Origin: an uncultured Victivallales bacterium
Lineage (GTDB): Bacteria > Verrucomicrobiota > Lentisphaeria > Victivallales > UBA1829
Direction of reading: 5' to 3'
Length of the DNA: 44,718 nt
Assembly: GCA_944390795.1 (NCBI GenBank)
Contig: CALXRI010000025.1
Coordinates: 1 to 44,718 of the forward strand
The notes beneath the pieces were generated by a model that saw only the letters and a program-made list of their open reading frames with translations, was not told the DNA's origin and made no database searches. Position 1 is the stretch's first letter. Each line of letters starts with the position of its first letter. This document shows positions 32,013-40,638 of the stretch, piece after piece. The translations under genes and the position numbers were made by a program.

Positions 32013-32325
32013 ATGAACAGAAAGAAAAGACTCAACTGAAACCGGACCGCCTGCCCGTGCGCATGCGCCGCGGAAGAGATGTCCGGATGCTGCACGCTCC
32101 GGCATCTGAAACTGGCGCGGATCGGCGGCCTGGACCGTCTGGAAAATCAGTATCGTTCGGTATTCGAATCGCTGGGCACGATGAAATTTTATTTTCATAC
32201 CGGCTGCTGCAGGGGATCGGGCGCAGACCGTCTGCGCGCCTCGGCACAGGATGCGGACATTGTGGTATTCATCACACGGGTCAACAGTCCCAATGCGCTG
32301 AACGTCATCAAGTTTTCCGGGACAA
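32013..32325 (+). pseudogene. DUF2325 protein gene, broken at both ends
   Basis: An excellent start (AAAGGAGGATTTC then ATG at 32013) is followed eight codons later by TGA in frame. The same frame then continues with a Cys-rich stretch (TACPCACAAEEMSGCC) and a clear DUF2325 core (LARIGGLDRLENQYRSVF, FHTGCCRGSGADRL, DADIVVFITRVNSPNALNVI). The usual C-terminal part of the domain is missing: at about 32320 the frame runs into the antisense of the neighbouring isomerase gene. A shorter product from an internal ATG (32079) is possible but would have a foreign tail. DUF2325 genes accompany DUF3793 and flavodoxin elsewhere, so this was probably the third gene of the operon. Confidence 0.65.
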
Positions 32326-33255
32326 TTAAAACACCCCCGGGGATATTTCCACCTGCCAGCCGCATTCCTTCAGGAGTTTTTCAAAACGGCGTCCGTATTC
32401 CACATAATTTTCATAACGGACATCCGCTCCTTCCGGCAGTTTCAGGCTTTCCTGCGCTTCCGCACCGAGATGTGGCTCAATGGAAAAGCCGCCGTCATAC
32501 CCCGTGCGGCGCAGATCCGTTACGATTGCGCGGACATCGCCGATGCCGTCGCCGGCAAAAGTGAATCTCATTTTCGCTGCGGAGCCGTCGGGTTCAGGTA
32601 GCGCGATACTGTCTTTGATGTGTACATAAATGATGTGTTCCCGGACGTTCCGGTAAAATTCCCATGAGGACTGAAGCGGATAGGGCGCCTGCCCGATGTG
32701 CCTGTATGTGAATGTGGGGTTGCCCGTATCGAAGATCAGTTTCAGATTCGGGTGGTTGACCTTTTCCAGCAGTTTCAGAGTGTGCAGATGGGAAAGTCCG
32801 CCGTAATTCGTGCAGTTTTCGTGTCCGTAAATGACTCCATACTCCGCACACATTTCCACAAAACGGTGGACATGGCGAAAGATGATTTCTTCCAGTTCCG
32901 GGCTGTCCGGCACTTCATTTTCCGTCTGCCGGAAACTCATGCCGCGGAGGAGCCTGATCTTTAGTTTCCGCATTCGGGGGAGAACACGGAGCAGTTCGTC
33001 ATAGGAGGCTTTGATATCCGCCTCACAGCGCGGGGATTTCCCGCCGTTGGCGACGGCGCTGCCGTAGCAGTTGATGGCGATCCCGGCATTATGGAGTTGT
33101 TCCATCACCGTTTCGAATTCTTCATCGGTCAGTGTTGCAAGATTTTTGCCGTTGATTCCCCGGCTTTCCATGAATTTCCAACCGAGTTCCCGCGTTACTT
33201 TGAGCTGCACCGCAAAATCGCTTCCGGCTTCATCTGTGAAACCTGTTAAAAACAT
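32326..33255 (-). CDS. Sugar phosphate isomerase/epimerase-like TIM barrel
   Basis: 309 aa. Start at 33255 after GGAGGAGCAGACA. AP-endonuclease-2/xylose-isomerase-type barrel: YGHENCTN (metal Glu), LIFDTGNPTF (metal Asp), IYVHIKDS (His) and GGFSIEPHLG (Glu) line up with the usual metal-site positions. Last gene of the eight-gene operon, 18 bp after an oxidoreductase gene. It probably isomerises or dehydrates the product of that dehydrogenase. Substrate unknown. Confidence 0.82.
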   Translation of the reverse strand: MFLTGFTDEAGSDFAVQLKVTRELGWKFMESRGINGKNLATLTDEEFETVMEQLHNAGIAINCYGSAVANGGKSPRCEADIKASYDELLRVLPRMRKLKIRLLRGMSFRQTENEVPDSPELEEIIFRHVHRFVEMCAEYGVIYGHENCTNYGGLSHLHTLKLLEKVNHPNLKLIFDTGNPTFTYRHIGQAPYPLQSSWEFYRNVREHIIYVHIKDSIALPEPDGSAAKMRFTFAGDGIGDVRAIVTDLRRTGYDGGFSIEPHLGAEAQESLKLPEGADVRYENYVEYGRRFEKLLKECGWQVEISPGVF

Positions 33256-33273
33256 TGTCTGCTCCTCCGGTTT

Positions 33274-34449
33274 TCAGAATGATTTTTCAAATCCGGCGCT
33301 GCTGCTTTTGCGGGTCTGCCGCGGAATGCGCGGTTTTGAGTTTTTTACCAGAGAATCCAGAAGTTCCGCATATTCTGCCGCATCCATCGGCAGCGTGACC
33401 GTCTTGTCTTTCAAGCCGGAGAGCAGCATGGCGTTGCCCAGCTCCAGACTGCGGATGCCTTCCGCCATCGGCGCGATCAACCCGACTCCGTTGCGAATCG
33501 CCTCCGCCACATTTTCAATGACGATGCGATGAGGGGGGCGCGTTTCCGGTTCAAACGGGATATCGCATTCCCAGTATGGCGGAGATCCGAAATCCGCCGA
33601 GGCGGTTCTGGAGTAAACGGAGGTTTCCACTTCATTGCGGTTGAACATGATTTTATTTTTTTCCAGAATCACGCGTCCTCGTTCGCAGGCGATTTCCAGA
33701 CGGTTTGTTCCCGGTGCCTCACCGGTCGTCGTAATGAAATTCCCGACCATGCCGTCGGCATATTCCAGATATGCATTCACTTCATCTTCGACCTCAATTT
33801 CGTGGTATTTTCCCAGCGAGACGGCGGCACGGACACGGACGGGCATCCCGAAAAACCATTGCATCAGGTCCAGTTGGTGCGGACACTGATTCAAAAGCAC
33901 TCCTCCGCCTTCACCGGACCAGGACGCACGCCAGTCGCCGGAATCGTAATAGGGCTGGCTGCGGAACCAGTCGGTAATGGTCCAGTTGATCCGGCGGATT
34001 CTGCCGAGTTCGCCGCTGTCAATGAGCTGTTTGAGCCGCCTGTGCGCGGGCATGGTCCGCTGGTTGAACATCAGACTCCTTACCAGTTCCGGGTGTTTTT
34101 CCGATTCGCGTATCAGGCGCTCGGCTTCCGCCTTGTGGACTGCAATGGGTTTTTCCACGATCACATGTTTGCCGTGCTCCATTGCCAGAATCGCCAGCTT
34201 CGGGTGGAAATAGTGCGGAACGGCAATGATCATCGCCTCCACTTCCGGATCGCTGCAGATCTCCTCTGCGGCGGCGTAACAGCGGATGTGCTTGCGCGTG
34301 TCCGGGGCGATCCGGTCGAAGGCTGCCGGATTTATGTCACAGACCGCAACGAGTTCGGTGTTATGAAGTTCTTCGATATGACGGACATGCACCGAGCCCA
34401 TATTGCCGATGCCGATAATCCCGAAACGGACTTTTCCCGTATTCATCAT
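33274..34449 (-). CDS. Gfo/Idh/MocA-family oxidoreductase
   Basis: 391 aa. The first of two adjacent ATGs (34449) is used, after AAAGGAAC. Rossmann motif GIGNMG (13-18), EKP at 99-101, and a full C-terminal domain with GGGVLLNQCPHQLDLMQWFFG containing the catalytic-region histidine. A basic, serine-rich tail (KPRIPRQTRKSSS) follows. Family members of this length act on glycosides or hexose derivatives with bound NAD. Within the operon it probably oxidises a sugar set free by the glycosidase-like proteins. Confidence 0.87.
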   Translation of the reverse strand: MMNTGKVRFGIIGIGNMGSVHVRHIEELHNTELVAVCDINPAAFDRIAPDTRKHIRCYAAAEEICSDPEVEAMIIAVPHYFHPKLAILAMEHGKHVIVEKPIAVHKAEAERLIRESEKHPELVRSLMFNQRTMPAHRRLKQLIDSGELGRIRRINWTITDWFRSQPYYDSGDWRASWSGEGGGVLLNQCPHQLDLMQWFFGMPVRVRAAVSLGKYHEIEVEDEVNAYLEYADGMVGNFITTTGEAPGTNRLEIACERGRVILEKNKIMFNRNEVETSVYSRTASADFGSPPYWECDIPFEPETRPPHRIVIENVAEAIRNGVGLIAPMAEGIRSLELGNAMLLSGLKDKTVTLPMDAAEYAELLDSLVKNSKPRIPRQTRKSSSAGFEKSF

Positions 34450-34480
34450 GTTCCTTTCTTTTTAATCCGCAGAATGGTTT

Positions 34481-36271
34481 TCAGGATAAACGTTTCAATT
34501 CTTTTTTCAGGAAGTCTTCTTTTGCGAGAATAGATTCCGCATTGAAAAAACGGGTGAAAGCTTCGCCGTGATAACCGAGTCGCGGGTCTTTTTCGACCCG
34601 AGGCAGCGCTTTGTGCAGAGTCTCCAGCTCCGCAAGGATGATGCGGCGCATCTCATGAACTTTTTCATCGGACCACTCTTTCCGCAGACGGTAGGCGCGG
34701 TAGGCATTCTCCGCACTTCGCCACAGACAGCCGCAGACAATGGCGTTGCCCAGTTCTTTTCTGTCGTCGGGACAACTTGCCAGCGCCTCCTCCATCAGCT
34801 CTGCGCCGATCTCCCAGATCACCCCCATTTTGCCGAGCGAGGCAATGATTTCATCAAGGGAATATTCGTGTCCGGGCATGGTGCAGCTTTGGGAAAGGTC
34901 GTCTCCCCGGAAAGACGGCAGGTAGGAACATCCCGCGGGAGTTCCGCGCAGAGGTTCCGCCCGATAGATTTCCGCATAAGAGAGAGCGTGGGAATGCACG
35001 CCGTTATAGAGAAACGGGATGGCAAACGGAATATGTTTCATTGCCTTTTCAAAGATATCCCATGCACGAAGCAGGAGTTCGCTTCGGCAGCCGGGAAAAT
35101 AATCCTCCGCGAATGCGCGCATCGCCTCCGCCTTGCCGTCCGGACGTTTCCGCCGGAGAAAGTAATTGAATCCTTGTGTGTTGGCGCTGAACATGTTGCC
35201 GAAGTTCCAGCACCCCATATAGCCGATGTCGGGATGTTTTCTGTGCCAGTCCGCTTTCCGGTAGATGCTGTTCATCAGAGGCAGGTTCACGACGGTCGCA
35301 AGCTCATGCGTCGTGCCGAGCTGAAGCTTCGTCATGCGGCGCATGCCGAGCTCCTTCGCGACTTCAAGCACGCCGAGGCAGAGTTCGGACGGTCCGGAAT
35401 AGGTCAGAGAGTATTCGTCGATTTTATGGTCCGGATGCTCCGCGAGGTCCATTCTGCCGCCGCGTTCAAATCCTGCCATCAGAATGATGTCGCGCGGCAG
35501 AAGTTCCAGCAGCGGACGGCAGGGGGAAGGAAGCCAGCCGGACCATCCCCAGTTCCATGCAATGATTTCGATTCTGTCCGAATGTCTGCGGATCCCGTCA
35601 TGGACGAGATTCACGAGTTCCGCCGCGACTTCCCACGGCTCGCGTTTTCCGCAGCGCGGGCATTCGATGAGGGGAGCCCACGGCGTAACATCCTTTTTTC
35701 TGCGGTGACTGTAACAATGTCCCGGATATTCGCTGGCTGTAATGAGAATCACGCCGCCGAGCTCCGGCAGTTTTTCCGCCAGCTGCGCCGAAGCGTCCGC
35801 AACCCACTGTTTGACGGCCGGGACGGAAGTGCAGAGGCAGATCATGTCGATCAGCTGTCCCTTATTGGCGTCCAGCACCTGTTCGGTCGCCTTCTCCCAT
35901 TGTCCTGCGCATTCGGAATGACGGCTCCAGAATTCGCGGTTTTCCGCCGCCACGCTCCTTACCGGCTGAAAGTAGAGAAATACCCTGATCCCGTATTTTG
36001 CCGCCCGCCCGATCAGAGCCGAAAGATTCCTGATATGCCGTTCCGCATGTCCTCCGAATTCCGGGAAGGGATCCAGATGCGTGATATTGGCGAGAACCGC
36101 GTGGAGCCAGATTGCGTTGAATCCGTTTTCCGCAATTTCCCGCAGGACATCATCCGTATAACAGTCAACTGCCGTAATCGTCTCATCCGTGAAATCATCG
36201 GGTTGCAGAGAGTTCAAGCCGCCGAATCTGCTGTATGGCGAACGCCAGATCCGATACTGATTTTCATTCAT
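34481..36271 (-). CDS. Glycoside-hydrolase-like TIM-barrel protein with a Cys pair
   Basis: 596 aa from the second Met (36271), which has GGAAG six bases upstream; a Met two codons earlier is also possible. No signal peptide. The N-terminal 380 residues look like a TIM-barrel glycosidase (NGFNAIWLHAVLANITHL, GIRVFLYFQPVRS, LGGVILITASEYPGHCYS, IEIIAWNWGWSGW). A CPRCGK pair at about 208-213 may bind metal. The remainder is helical. Members of this kind sit beside DUF4838 proteins in sugar loci of Lentisphaerota and Planctomycetes (recollection, not searched). It is probably a cytoplasmic glycosidase on imported oligosaccharide; the catalytic acids were not identified with confidence. Confidence 0.6.
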   Translation of the reverse strand: MNENQYRIWRSPYSRFGGLNSLQPDDFTDETITAVDCYTDDVLREIAENGFNAIWLHAVLANITHLDPFPEFGGHAERHIRNLSALIGRAAKYGIRVFLYFQPVRSVAAENREFWSRHSECAGQWEKATEQVLDANKGQLIDMICLCTSVPAVKQWVADASAQLAEKLPELGGVILITASEYPGHCYSHRRKKDVTPWAPLIECPRCGKREPWEVAAELVNLVHDGIRRHSDRIEIIAWNWGWSGWLPSPCRPLLELLPRDIILMAGFERGGRMDLAEHPDHKIDEYSLTYSGPSELCLGVLEVAKELGMRRMTKLQLGTTHELATVVNLPLMNSIYRKADWHRKHPDIGYMGCWNFGNMFSANTQGFNYFLRRKRPDGKAEAMRAFAEDYFPGCRSELLLRAWDIFEKAMKHIPFAIPFLYNGVHSHALSYAEIYRAEPLRGTPAGCSYLPSFRGDDLSQSCTMPGHEYSLDEIIASLGKMGVIWEIGAELMEEALASCPDDRKELGNAIVCGCLWRSAENAYRAYRLRKEWSDEKVHEMRRIILAELETLHKALPRVEKDPRLGYHGEAFTRFFNAESILAKEDFLKKELKRLS

Positions 36272-36277
36272 TTTCAT

Positions 36278-36394
36278 CTTCCATGATCCATAATTTTATT
36301 TCATTCGCTTTCAATCCTGCGGCCATTCACTTCGTCCCTCACATCGCTCTGCCGGTGCGAAAGGGCCTCCTTGCATTCCGTCGGCAAACTATAT
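36278..36394 (-). other. Gap inside the operon, possible internal start
   Basis: 117 nt between the small duplicated gene and the glycosidase-like gene, the largest gap of the operon. On the minus strand TTGAAA, 16 nt, TATGGA stands just before the next start, a weak internal promoter at best. No reading frame was seen. Confidence 0.25.
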
Positions 36395-36916
36395 TTACCT
36401 TGTGACTGTGCATGAGACGTTTTCAATCGATTTGTCATTGCCGTCGATGTAGAAGATCAGATAATATTCCTTCGGCAGATACGGGATACGGAACGTATAA
36501 TCTCTGCAGGTGTCCGTGAGATCGTATTTCGGCAGGTCTTCCACCCTGCGGTGGTTTGTGCGCGGGCTGTATCCTTCCCAGCTCCATGTCCGTATTCCGA
36601 TTTTTCCCGTGCCTTTCGCGCGGATCACAAGATTGTAGAAAGAGCCTTCTTCCAAATCCTTCGGAACGGGAAATCCGGTAGCCAGAACTCCTTTCGCATA
36701 AATCTCATTGCCTTTTCCGGTTTTGATGATCTTCCAGTCCACGGTATTGCCGTAAAGTTCCCACTTTTTCGGGAACATGGTCTCCTCTCCGCCGATTTTC
36801 TGTTTCGCAAGTTCCGCGAAATTGCCGTTGGCAATCAGATCTTTCGGTGTATTCTGCGCGGAGAGAGTGAAGATTGCCGCAAGAATGGCGATTCCGGAAA
36901 GCAGTTTGTTGTTCAT
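36395..36916 (-). CDS. Secreted stand-alone copy of the C-terminal domain of the DUF4838 enzyme
   Basis: 173 aa. Start at 36916 with AAAGGATTTCTCTC before ATG. Signal peptide about 1-19 (ending LSA-Q). Residues 30-173 repeat the last 144 residues of the upstream DUF4838 protein almost exactly (NGNFAELAKQKIGG, KKWELYGNT, EEGSFYNLVIRAKGTGKIG). The beta-rich pattern suggests a carbohydrate-binding-module-like jelly roll. It arose from a 421-bp duplication (36410-36830 against 36967-37387). A different signal peptide is joined on, so it is a new secreted protein and not a mere fragment. Probable role: glycan binding outside the cytoplasm. Confidence 0.75.
   Translation of the reverse strand: MNNKLLSGIAILAAIFTLSAQNTPKDLIANGNFAELAKQKIGGEETMFPKKWELYGNTVDWKIIKTGKGNEIYAKGVLATGFPVPKDLEEGSFYNLVIRAKGTGKIGIRTWSWEGYSPRTNHRRVEDLPKYDLTDTCRDYTFRIPYLPKEYYLIFYIDGNDKSIENVSCTVTR
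36410..36830 (-). repeat. 421-bp direct repeat, copy 1 (partner 36967-37387)
   Basis: Aligned by eye at a constant offset of 557 bp without gaps; about 16 differences, so about 96% identity. The 3'-coding half has almost none and the 5'-coding half holds most of them, a pattern that may reflect local gene conversion. Confidence 0.92.
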
Positions 36917-36932
36917 GAGAGAAATCCTTTCT

Positions 36933-36948
36933 GACAAACTTGTTTGTC
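36933..36948. promoter_or_regulatory. Palindrome GACAAAC-TT-GTTTGTC, possible LacI-type site
   Basis: Perfect 7-bp arms in the 35-bp gap before the start at 36916. It shares GACAAAC with the two sites near the lacI gene (42424-42437, 42805-42818) but has two more bases in the centre. It could instead be an mRNA hairpin just ahead of the ribosome site. Confidence 0.4.
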
Positions 36949-36951
36949 GCT

Positions 36952-39741
36952 TTATTTTACAATGGAGCATGAGACGTTTTCAATCGTTTTGTCATTGCCG
37001 TCGATGTAGAAGATCAGATAATATTCCTTCGGCAGATACGGGATACGGAACGTATAATCTCTGCAGGTGTCCGTGAGATCGTATTTCGGCAGGTCTTCCA
37101 CCCTGCGGTGGTTTGTGCGCGGGCTGTATCCTTCCCAGCTCCATGTCCGTATTCCGATTTTTCCCGTGCCTTTCGCGCGGATCACCAGATTGTAAAAAGA
37201 GCCTTCTTCCAAATCCTTCGGAACGGAAATTCCGGTAGCCAGAACGCCTTTCGCATAGATTTCATTGCCTTTGGCAGTTTTGATGATCTTCCAGTCCCCG
37301 GTATTGCCGTAAAGTTCCCACTTCTTCGGGAACATGGTCTCCTGTCCGCCGATTTTCTGTTTTGCAAGTTCGGCGAAATTGCCGTTGACGATATAATTCC
37401 TGCTGAAAACCGCATTCCGGAAGAGTTGCACCTGATGCGGCGGGACTCCGTCCATGGAACTCCATTCCCGTTCATCGGGAGGCTGAAGATTGGTGACGGT
37501 CCGCATAAAATGCATCCGCCATGGCCGATCGCCTTTGATCTCCGCGCGCATCGTTTCCAGCGGCACTCGGATTTCATACTGGCGGATCGTCCCGTTCCGC
37601 AGGACTTTCACTTCCGCGTTCGACGTGAAGGATTTGTCAAACGCCTGTCCGATGCAGGCGGCATCGTAAACCATCCCCGCCGTATTGATGATCAGATGAT
37701 AAAACTTACCGGAATCGCCGCCAGGAACAATCTGGATTTCAATGGAATCATCTTTCCAGACCGGGCCGTCAGCCGTCTTCACCGCGGCCGACGGAGACCG
37801 CCAGGCAAGCGATTCATCCGCATTGACCGCAAAATAGAGATTGGATTCGTCATAGGCGATCCGGACCTCCGTTTTGGCACGTGCCGGCTGTTTGTGCGCG
37901 GATTCCAGAAACCCTCCGGCAGGCTGAGCCCTGAGCCAGGTCTGTTCCTCAAATTTCCCGTCAATGACAATCCTGTCAACGCGTTTTTCAGGCAGCAGTT
38001 CCTTTTTCACGGCAAGCTGTTTTTTCAATTCCGCCGCGGGTTCCTGCCAGAATTGCCGCAGCAGCCTGCGATCCAGTGCAACCCGCTGACGGATCAGATC
38101 GGAATCCGCCATGGATTCCGCCTGTTTCAGCATTTCAAGCAGTTTTTCTTCCGCGCCTGGAACGTTCAGGCAGAAAGCCGAACGGTTCTGTCCATTGAGT
38201 ATGGAATGCCCGGGGGCATTTTCCCAGAGTTGTTTCCGGAAATCATGGTATTTTTTCATGGCCGGAGCCGCTTTGCCGTAATAAATGCCATAAGCTTCCG
38301 CCAACAGGTCATTGACATCCAGACTGGTGTCCCAGAGCAGTTTTGCCGCCGTGTAGATTGTCTGCCATTCGGAAAGAAATGTATCGGACGCATAGTTTGT
38401 GTAAGCGTTTTTCTGCGGACAAGTCCCGTAGGCGGGAGAGACTTCGTCAAGCCAGATTGACGCACCGTTTCCGCGAAGCGTTTTCAGATCGTCTGCCAGC
38501 ACAAACTCAAACGGTGCATAATAAGACCGTGCGTCATGCCGGTAATCGTAAATGCCGAAGGACGGACAACGCTTTTTCCATTCCAGCATTTCCTTGTAAA
38601 GTTCGCGGTTGCAGGCCGTTTTTTCCGAAAAATCATGGACATAACATTTCTGATGCGTGGCATACAACAAGTGAGAGTTTTCCGATTCATAGCGGATCGC
38701 GGGATCCTCCGGCAGATTCCGGTAATTCCAGTAAGCCCAGAAGCGCAGATGCGCTTTCGGAAATTCCTTCAGGATGCGGTCACCGACGTTTTTGCAGTAA
38801 CGGTGAAACAGGGTGGAGATAGAAAATTTGCCGTTGTAAGTGCCCATTTCCCGGCAGGCAGCACACTCACAGAACGCGTTGGAATCATCTTCGCCGATGA
38901 AGTCGATAACCGTTTCCGGTGCTTTCCGCAGCAGACCGATATAATAATCCGCCATCCGCTTCTGCACTTCGGGGTGTGCAAGACAACGGTTGACGCGTCC
39001 TTCCGCGGCCCGTTTCCCGTTTTTAAGTGCAAAGTATTCCGGATGTTCCTTCAACAGCGCTCCCGGAATGACCCGTCTCATTCCTTCATGCCCGCCGGCA
39101 GCGGAGAATGCGCCGCGTTCCCGGCGGTACCTCTCTTTCTGTTCCTGTGTGAAACGGGGCATTTGCCAGAGCCCCGGGTTGATATTCATACGGTTGCGTG
39201 CCATCCAGTCATAGGTGGAGATGAAGTCCGTGGAAGTTCCGCAGACACTGAGTTCCCGGTAACGGAAAGAGGCTTCCTGAAAAAATTCCCCGTTCGGGAT
39301 CGTGATGTCTTTCCGGACCGGGTAATGTTCGCCCAGTCTGCCGGGGAAGAACCATCGTACGCCGAGATGTTTTTCGATGAATGCGTATGTGCCGAACAAC
39401 GCGGCGCGCGGGCAGTTGCCCGCAATCAGAATCCGGTCGTCTGCAATCTGAAATGCGAAGGCGTCATTTTTTGCCTCCGCCAACTGTTTTTTCAGTTCAG
39501 AATTCAATCCGGGAAGTTCCTGCGCCGTTCCGATTCTGATGATCTTGCCGTTTTTCTTTACAGGCGAGCCGGTAACTTTCCTGAGAGAATCCCGCAGCTC
39601 TCTCTCTGCCAGTTGTTCCGGCGCGTTTTTTCCGGTTTCCAACGTTACTGCTGCCTGACCGTTTTCCGCCAGTTTGAAATCCGCATGTGAAACTGCCGCG
39701 AGACATAACAGCAGTGCGGTTATCTTTTTACAAATCTGCAT
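36952..39741 (-). CDS. Secreted DUF4838 glycan-degrading-type enzyme with CBM9-like domain
   Basis: 929 aa. Start at 39741 with AAAGGATTTTT before ATG. Signal peptide about 1-20 (ending SHA). An N-terminal glucuronidase-like beta/alpha domain (about 25-150: NAPEQLAERELRDSLRKVTG, then RAALFGTYAFIEKHLGVRWFFPG) precedes the DUF4838 TIM-barrel region (about 150-590) with FIGEDDSNAFCECAACREM, its Cys trio typical of the family. A CBM9-like domain follows (about 600-785: VDRIVIDGKFEEQTW, then VRIAYDESNLYFAV). The C-terminal domain (786-929) is duplicated as the next gene. It probably works outside the cytoplasm on a plant or host glycan. The activity is not proven for the family. Confidence 0.8.
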   Translation of the reverse strand: MQICKKITALLLCLAAVSHADFKLAENGQAAVTLETGKNAPEQLAERELRDSLRKVTGSPVKKNGKIIRIGTAQELPGLNSELKKQLAEAKNDAFAFQIADDRILIAGNCPRAALFGTYAFIEKHLGVRWFFPGRLGEHYPVRKDITIPNGEFFQEASFRYRELSVCGTSTDFISTYDWMARNRMNINPGLWQMPRFTQEQKERYRRERGAFSAAGGHEGMRRVIPGALLKEHPEYFALKNGKRAAEGRVNRCLAHPEVQKRMADYYIGLLRKAPETVIDFIGEDDSNAFCECAACREMGTYNGKFSISTLFHRYCKNVGDRILKEFPKAHLRFWAYWNYRNLPEDPAIRYESENSHLLYATHQKCYVHDFSEKTACNRELYKEMLEWKKRCPSFGIYDYRHDARSYYAPFEFVLADDLKTLRGNGASIWLDEVSPAYGTCPQKNAYTNYASDTFLSEWQTIYTAAKLLWDTSLDVNDLLAEAYGIYYGKAAPAMKKYHDFRKQLWENAPGHSILNGQNRSAFCLNVPGAEEKLLEMLKQAESMADSDLIRQRVALDRRLLRQFWQEPAAELKKQLAVKKELLPEKRVDRIVIDGKFEEQTWLRAQPAGGFLESAHKQPARAKTEVRIAYDESNLYFAVNADESLAWRSPSAAVKTADGPVWKDDSIEIQIVPGGDSGKFYHLIINTAGMVYDAACIGQAFDKSFTSNAEVKVLRNGTIRQYEIRVPLETMRAEIKGDRPWRMHFMRTVTNLQPPDEREWSSMDGVPPHQVQLFRNAVFSRNYIVNGNFAELAKQKIGGQETMFPKKWELYGNTGDWKIIKTAKGNEIYAKGVLATGISVPKDLEEGSFYNLVIRAKGTGKIGIRTWSWEGYSPRTNHRRVEDLPKYDLTDTCRDYTFRIPYLPKEYYLIFYIDGNDKTIENVSCSIVK
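36967..37387 (-). repeat. 421-bp direct repeat, copy 2 (partner 36410-36830)
   Basis: This copy encodes residues about 786-929 of the DUF4838 protein and is probably the original, as it is part of the longer gene. Confidence 0.92.
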
Positions 39742-39767
39742 AAAAATCCTTTCTGATCAATGAAATT

Positions 39768-40589
39768 TCAGAGTTCCGTTTCACCGACTTCACGGAGCCA
39801 CGAACGAAGCCAGTCTGTGGCTGGACCGCCGATGTCCGCGCAGCAGTTCGAGCAGAAAATGATTCCCTCGGTTTTGTTCTCCAGCAGCAGCCGGAGGAAG
39901 GTCTCGCATTCAAATTTCAGCTCATCAACAGACAATGGGCGTCCCGCCCCGTAATTCCAGATATAGCAGCCGGTCATGCGGCGTTTTCCCGCGGTGCGTT
40001 CTATCATGCGATCCAGATCATGTGCCAGAATGTCATGTTCGGCAGGCGTCTGCATGTTCCAGTAAGTGATTACGTCAAATTCTTTGAGATATTCGTCAAT
40101 GGGGTCCTCCAGCTGTCTTTTGTACCAGACTACGTAAAAGTCCAGTTTTCGAGCTGCTTCATGTAATTTTTCCCGCATGGAACGAATGTCATCCACGGAC
40201 AAACGTGCCCATGCGCCGTTCCGCATCTGCGGGCGGATGAAGAAATCATCCAGAACCGCCCCGGTAATATTGGGAAAAAGCGATACCTGGCGGAGAACTT
40301 CCTCCAAATCCGTTTGATGGTCGTTGCGTTTGGAACCGGAATCACCGATTGCCGACCAGACTACGCGCGACACATTTTTCATCTTTTCCGATTCTTCATC
40401 GAATGGCGGGCATGGACTGCCGCACATGACCACCCGGAAAATATTGGGTATTCCCAGATATTCTGCTCCCTCCACGGGGCCGAGACGGTTTCCGTCCGGC
40501 AGTTTCCATATCATGTTGCCGGGAGAGCGCTGATGCGACATGGCATCCTGTCCCCAGAGCCACAGACAGTCTTTGACTTTTTTCTTCAT
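39768..40589 (-). CDS. Unrecognised cytoplasmic protein, TIM-barrel-like
   Basis: 273 aa. Start at 40589 with a weak AGGGG ribosome site; the long in-frame extension overlaps the pseudopilin gene and is rejected. No signal peptide or membrane segment. Alternating strand/helix segments (GIPNIFRVVMCG, NITGAVLDDFFI, LDFYVVWYKRQL, EFDVITYWNM, TGCYIWNYGAG, TEGIIFCSNCC) fit a glycosidase-like barrel. Asp-Asp in VLDDFF lies at a strand end, where a catalytic acid would be expected. Its place in the operon, between pseudopilin and DUF4838 genes, suggests sugar breakdown. I do not know a named family for it. Confidence 0.5.
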   Translation of the reverse strand: MKKKVKDCLWLWGQDAMSHQRSPGNMIWKLPDGNRLGPVEGAEYLGIPNIFRVVMCGSPCPPFDEESEKMKNVSRVVWSAIGDSGSKRNDHQTDLEEVLRQVSLFPNITGAVLDDFFIRPQMRNGAWARLSVDDIRSMREKLHEAARKLDFYVVWYKRQLEDPIDEYLKEFDVITYWNMQTPAEHDILAHDLDRMIERTAGKRRMTGCYIWNYGAGRPLSVDELKFECETFLRLLLENKTEGIIFCSNCCADIGGPATDWLRSWLREVGETEL

Positions 40590-40638
40590 TTTCAGAACCC
40601 CTGCAGTTTTAGAGTGACGACCGTCACAATATGTTAAG

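Noticed and set aside
32034-32060. TGA at the start of the DUF2325 gene as a selenocysteine codon
   Set aside because: No convincing SECIS-like stem-loop directly after it, no cysteine at this place in remembered homologues, and the C-terminus is lost as well. A pseudogene is simpler.
34487-34496. AAACGTTT-like sequence as a further LacI operator
   Set aside because: It lies in the last codons of the glycosidase-like gene and matches only the 8-base core, so chance is likely.
34568-36286. 572-codon plus-strand ORF opposite the glycosidase-like gene
   Set aside because: Shadow. The minus strand fits the operon and has plausible domains.
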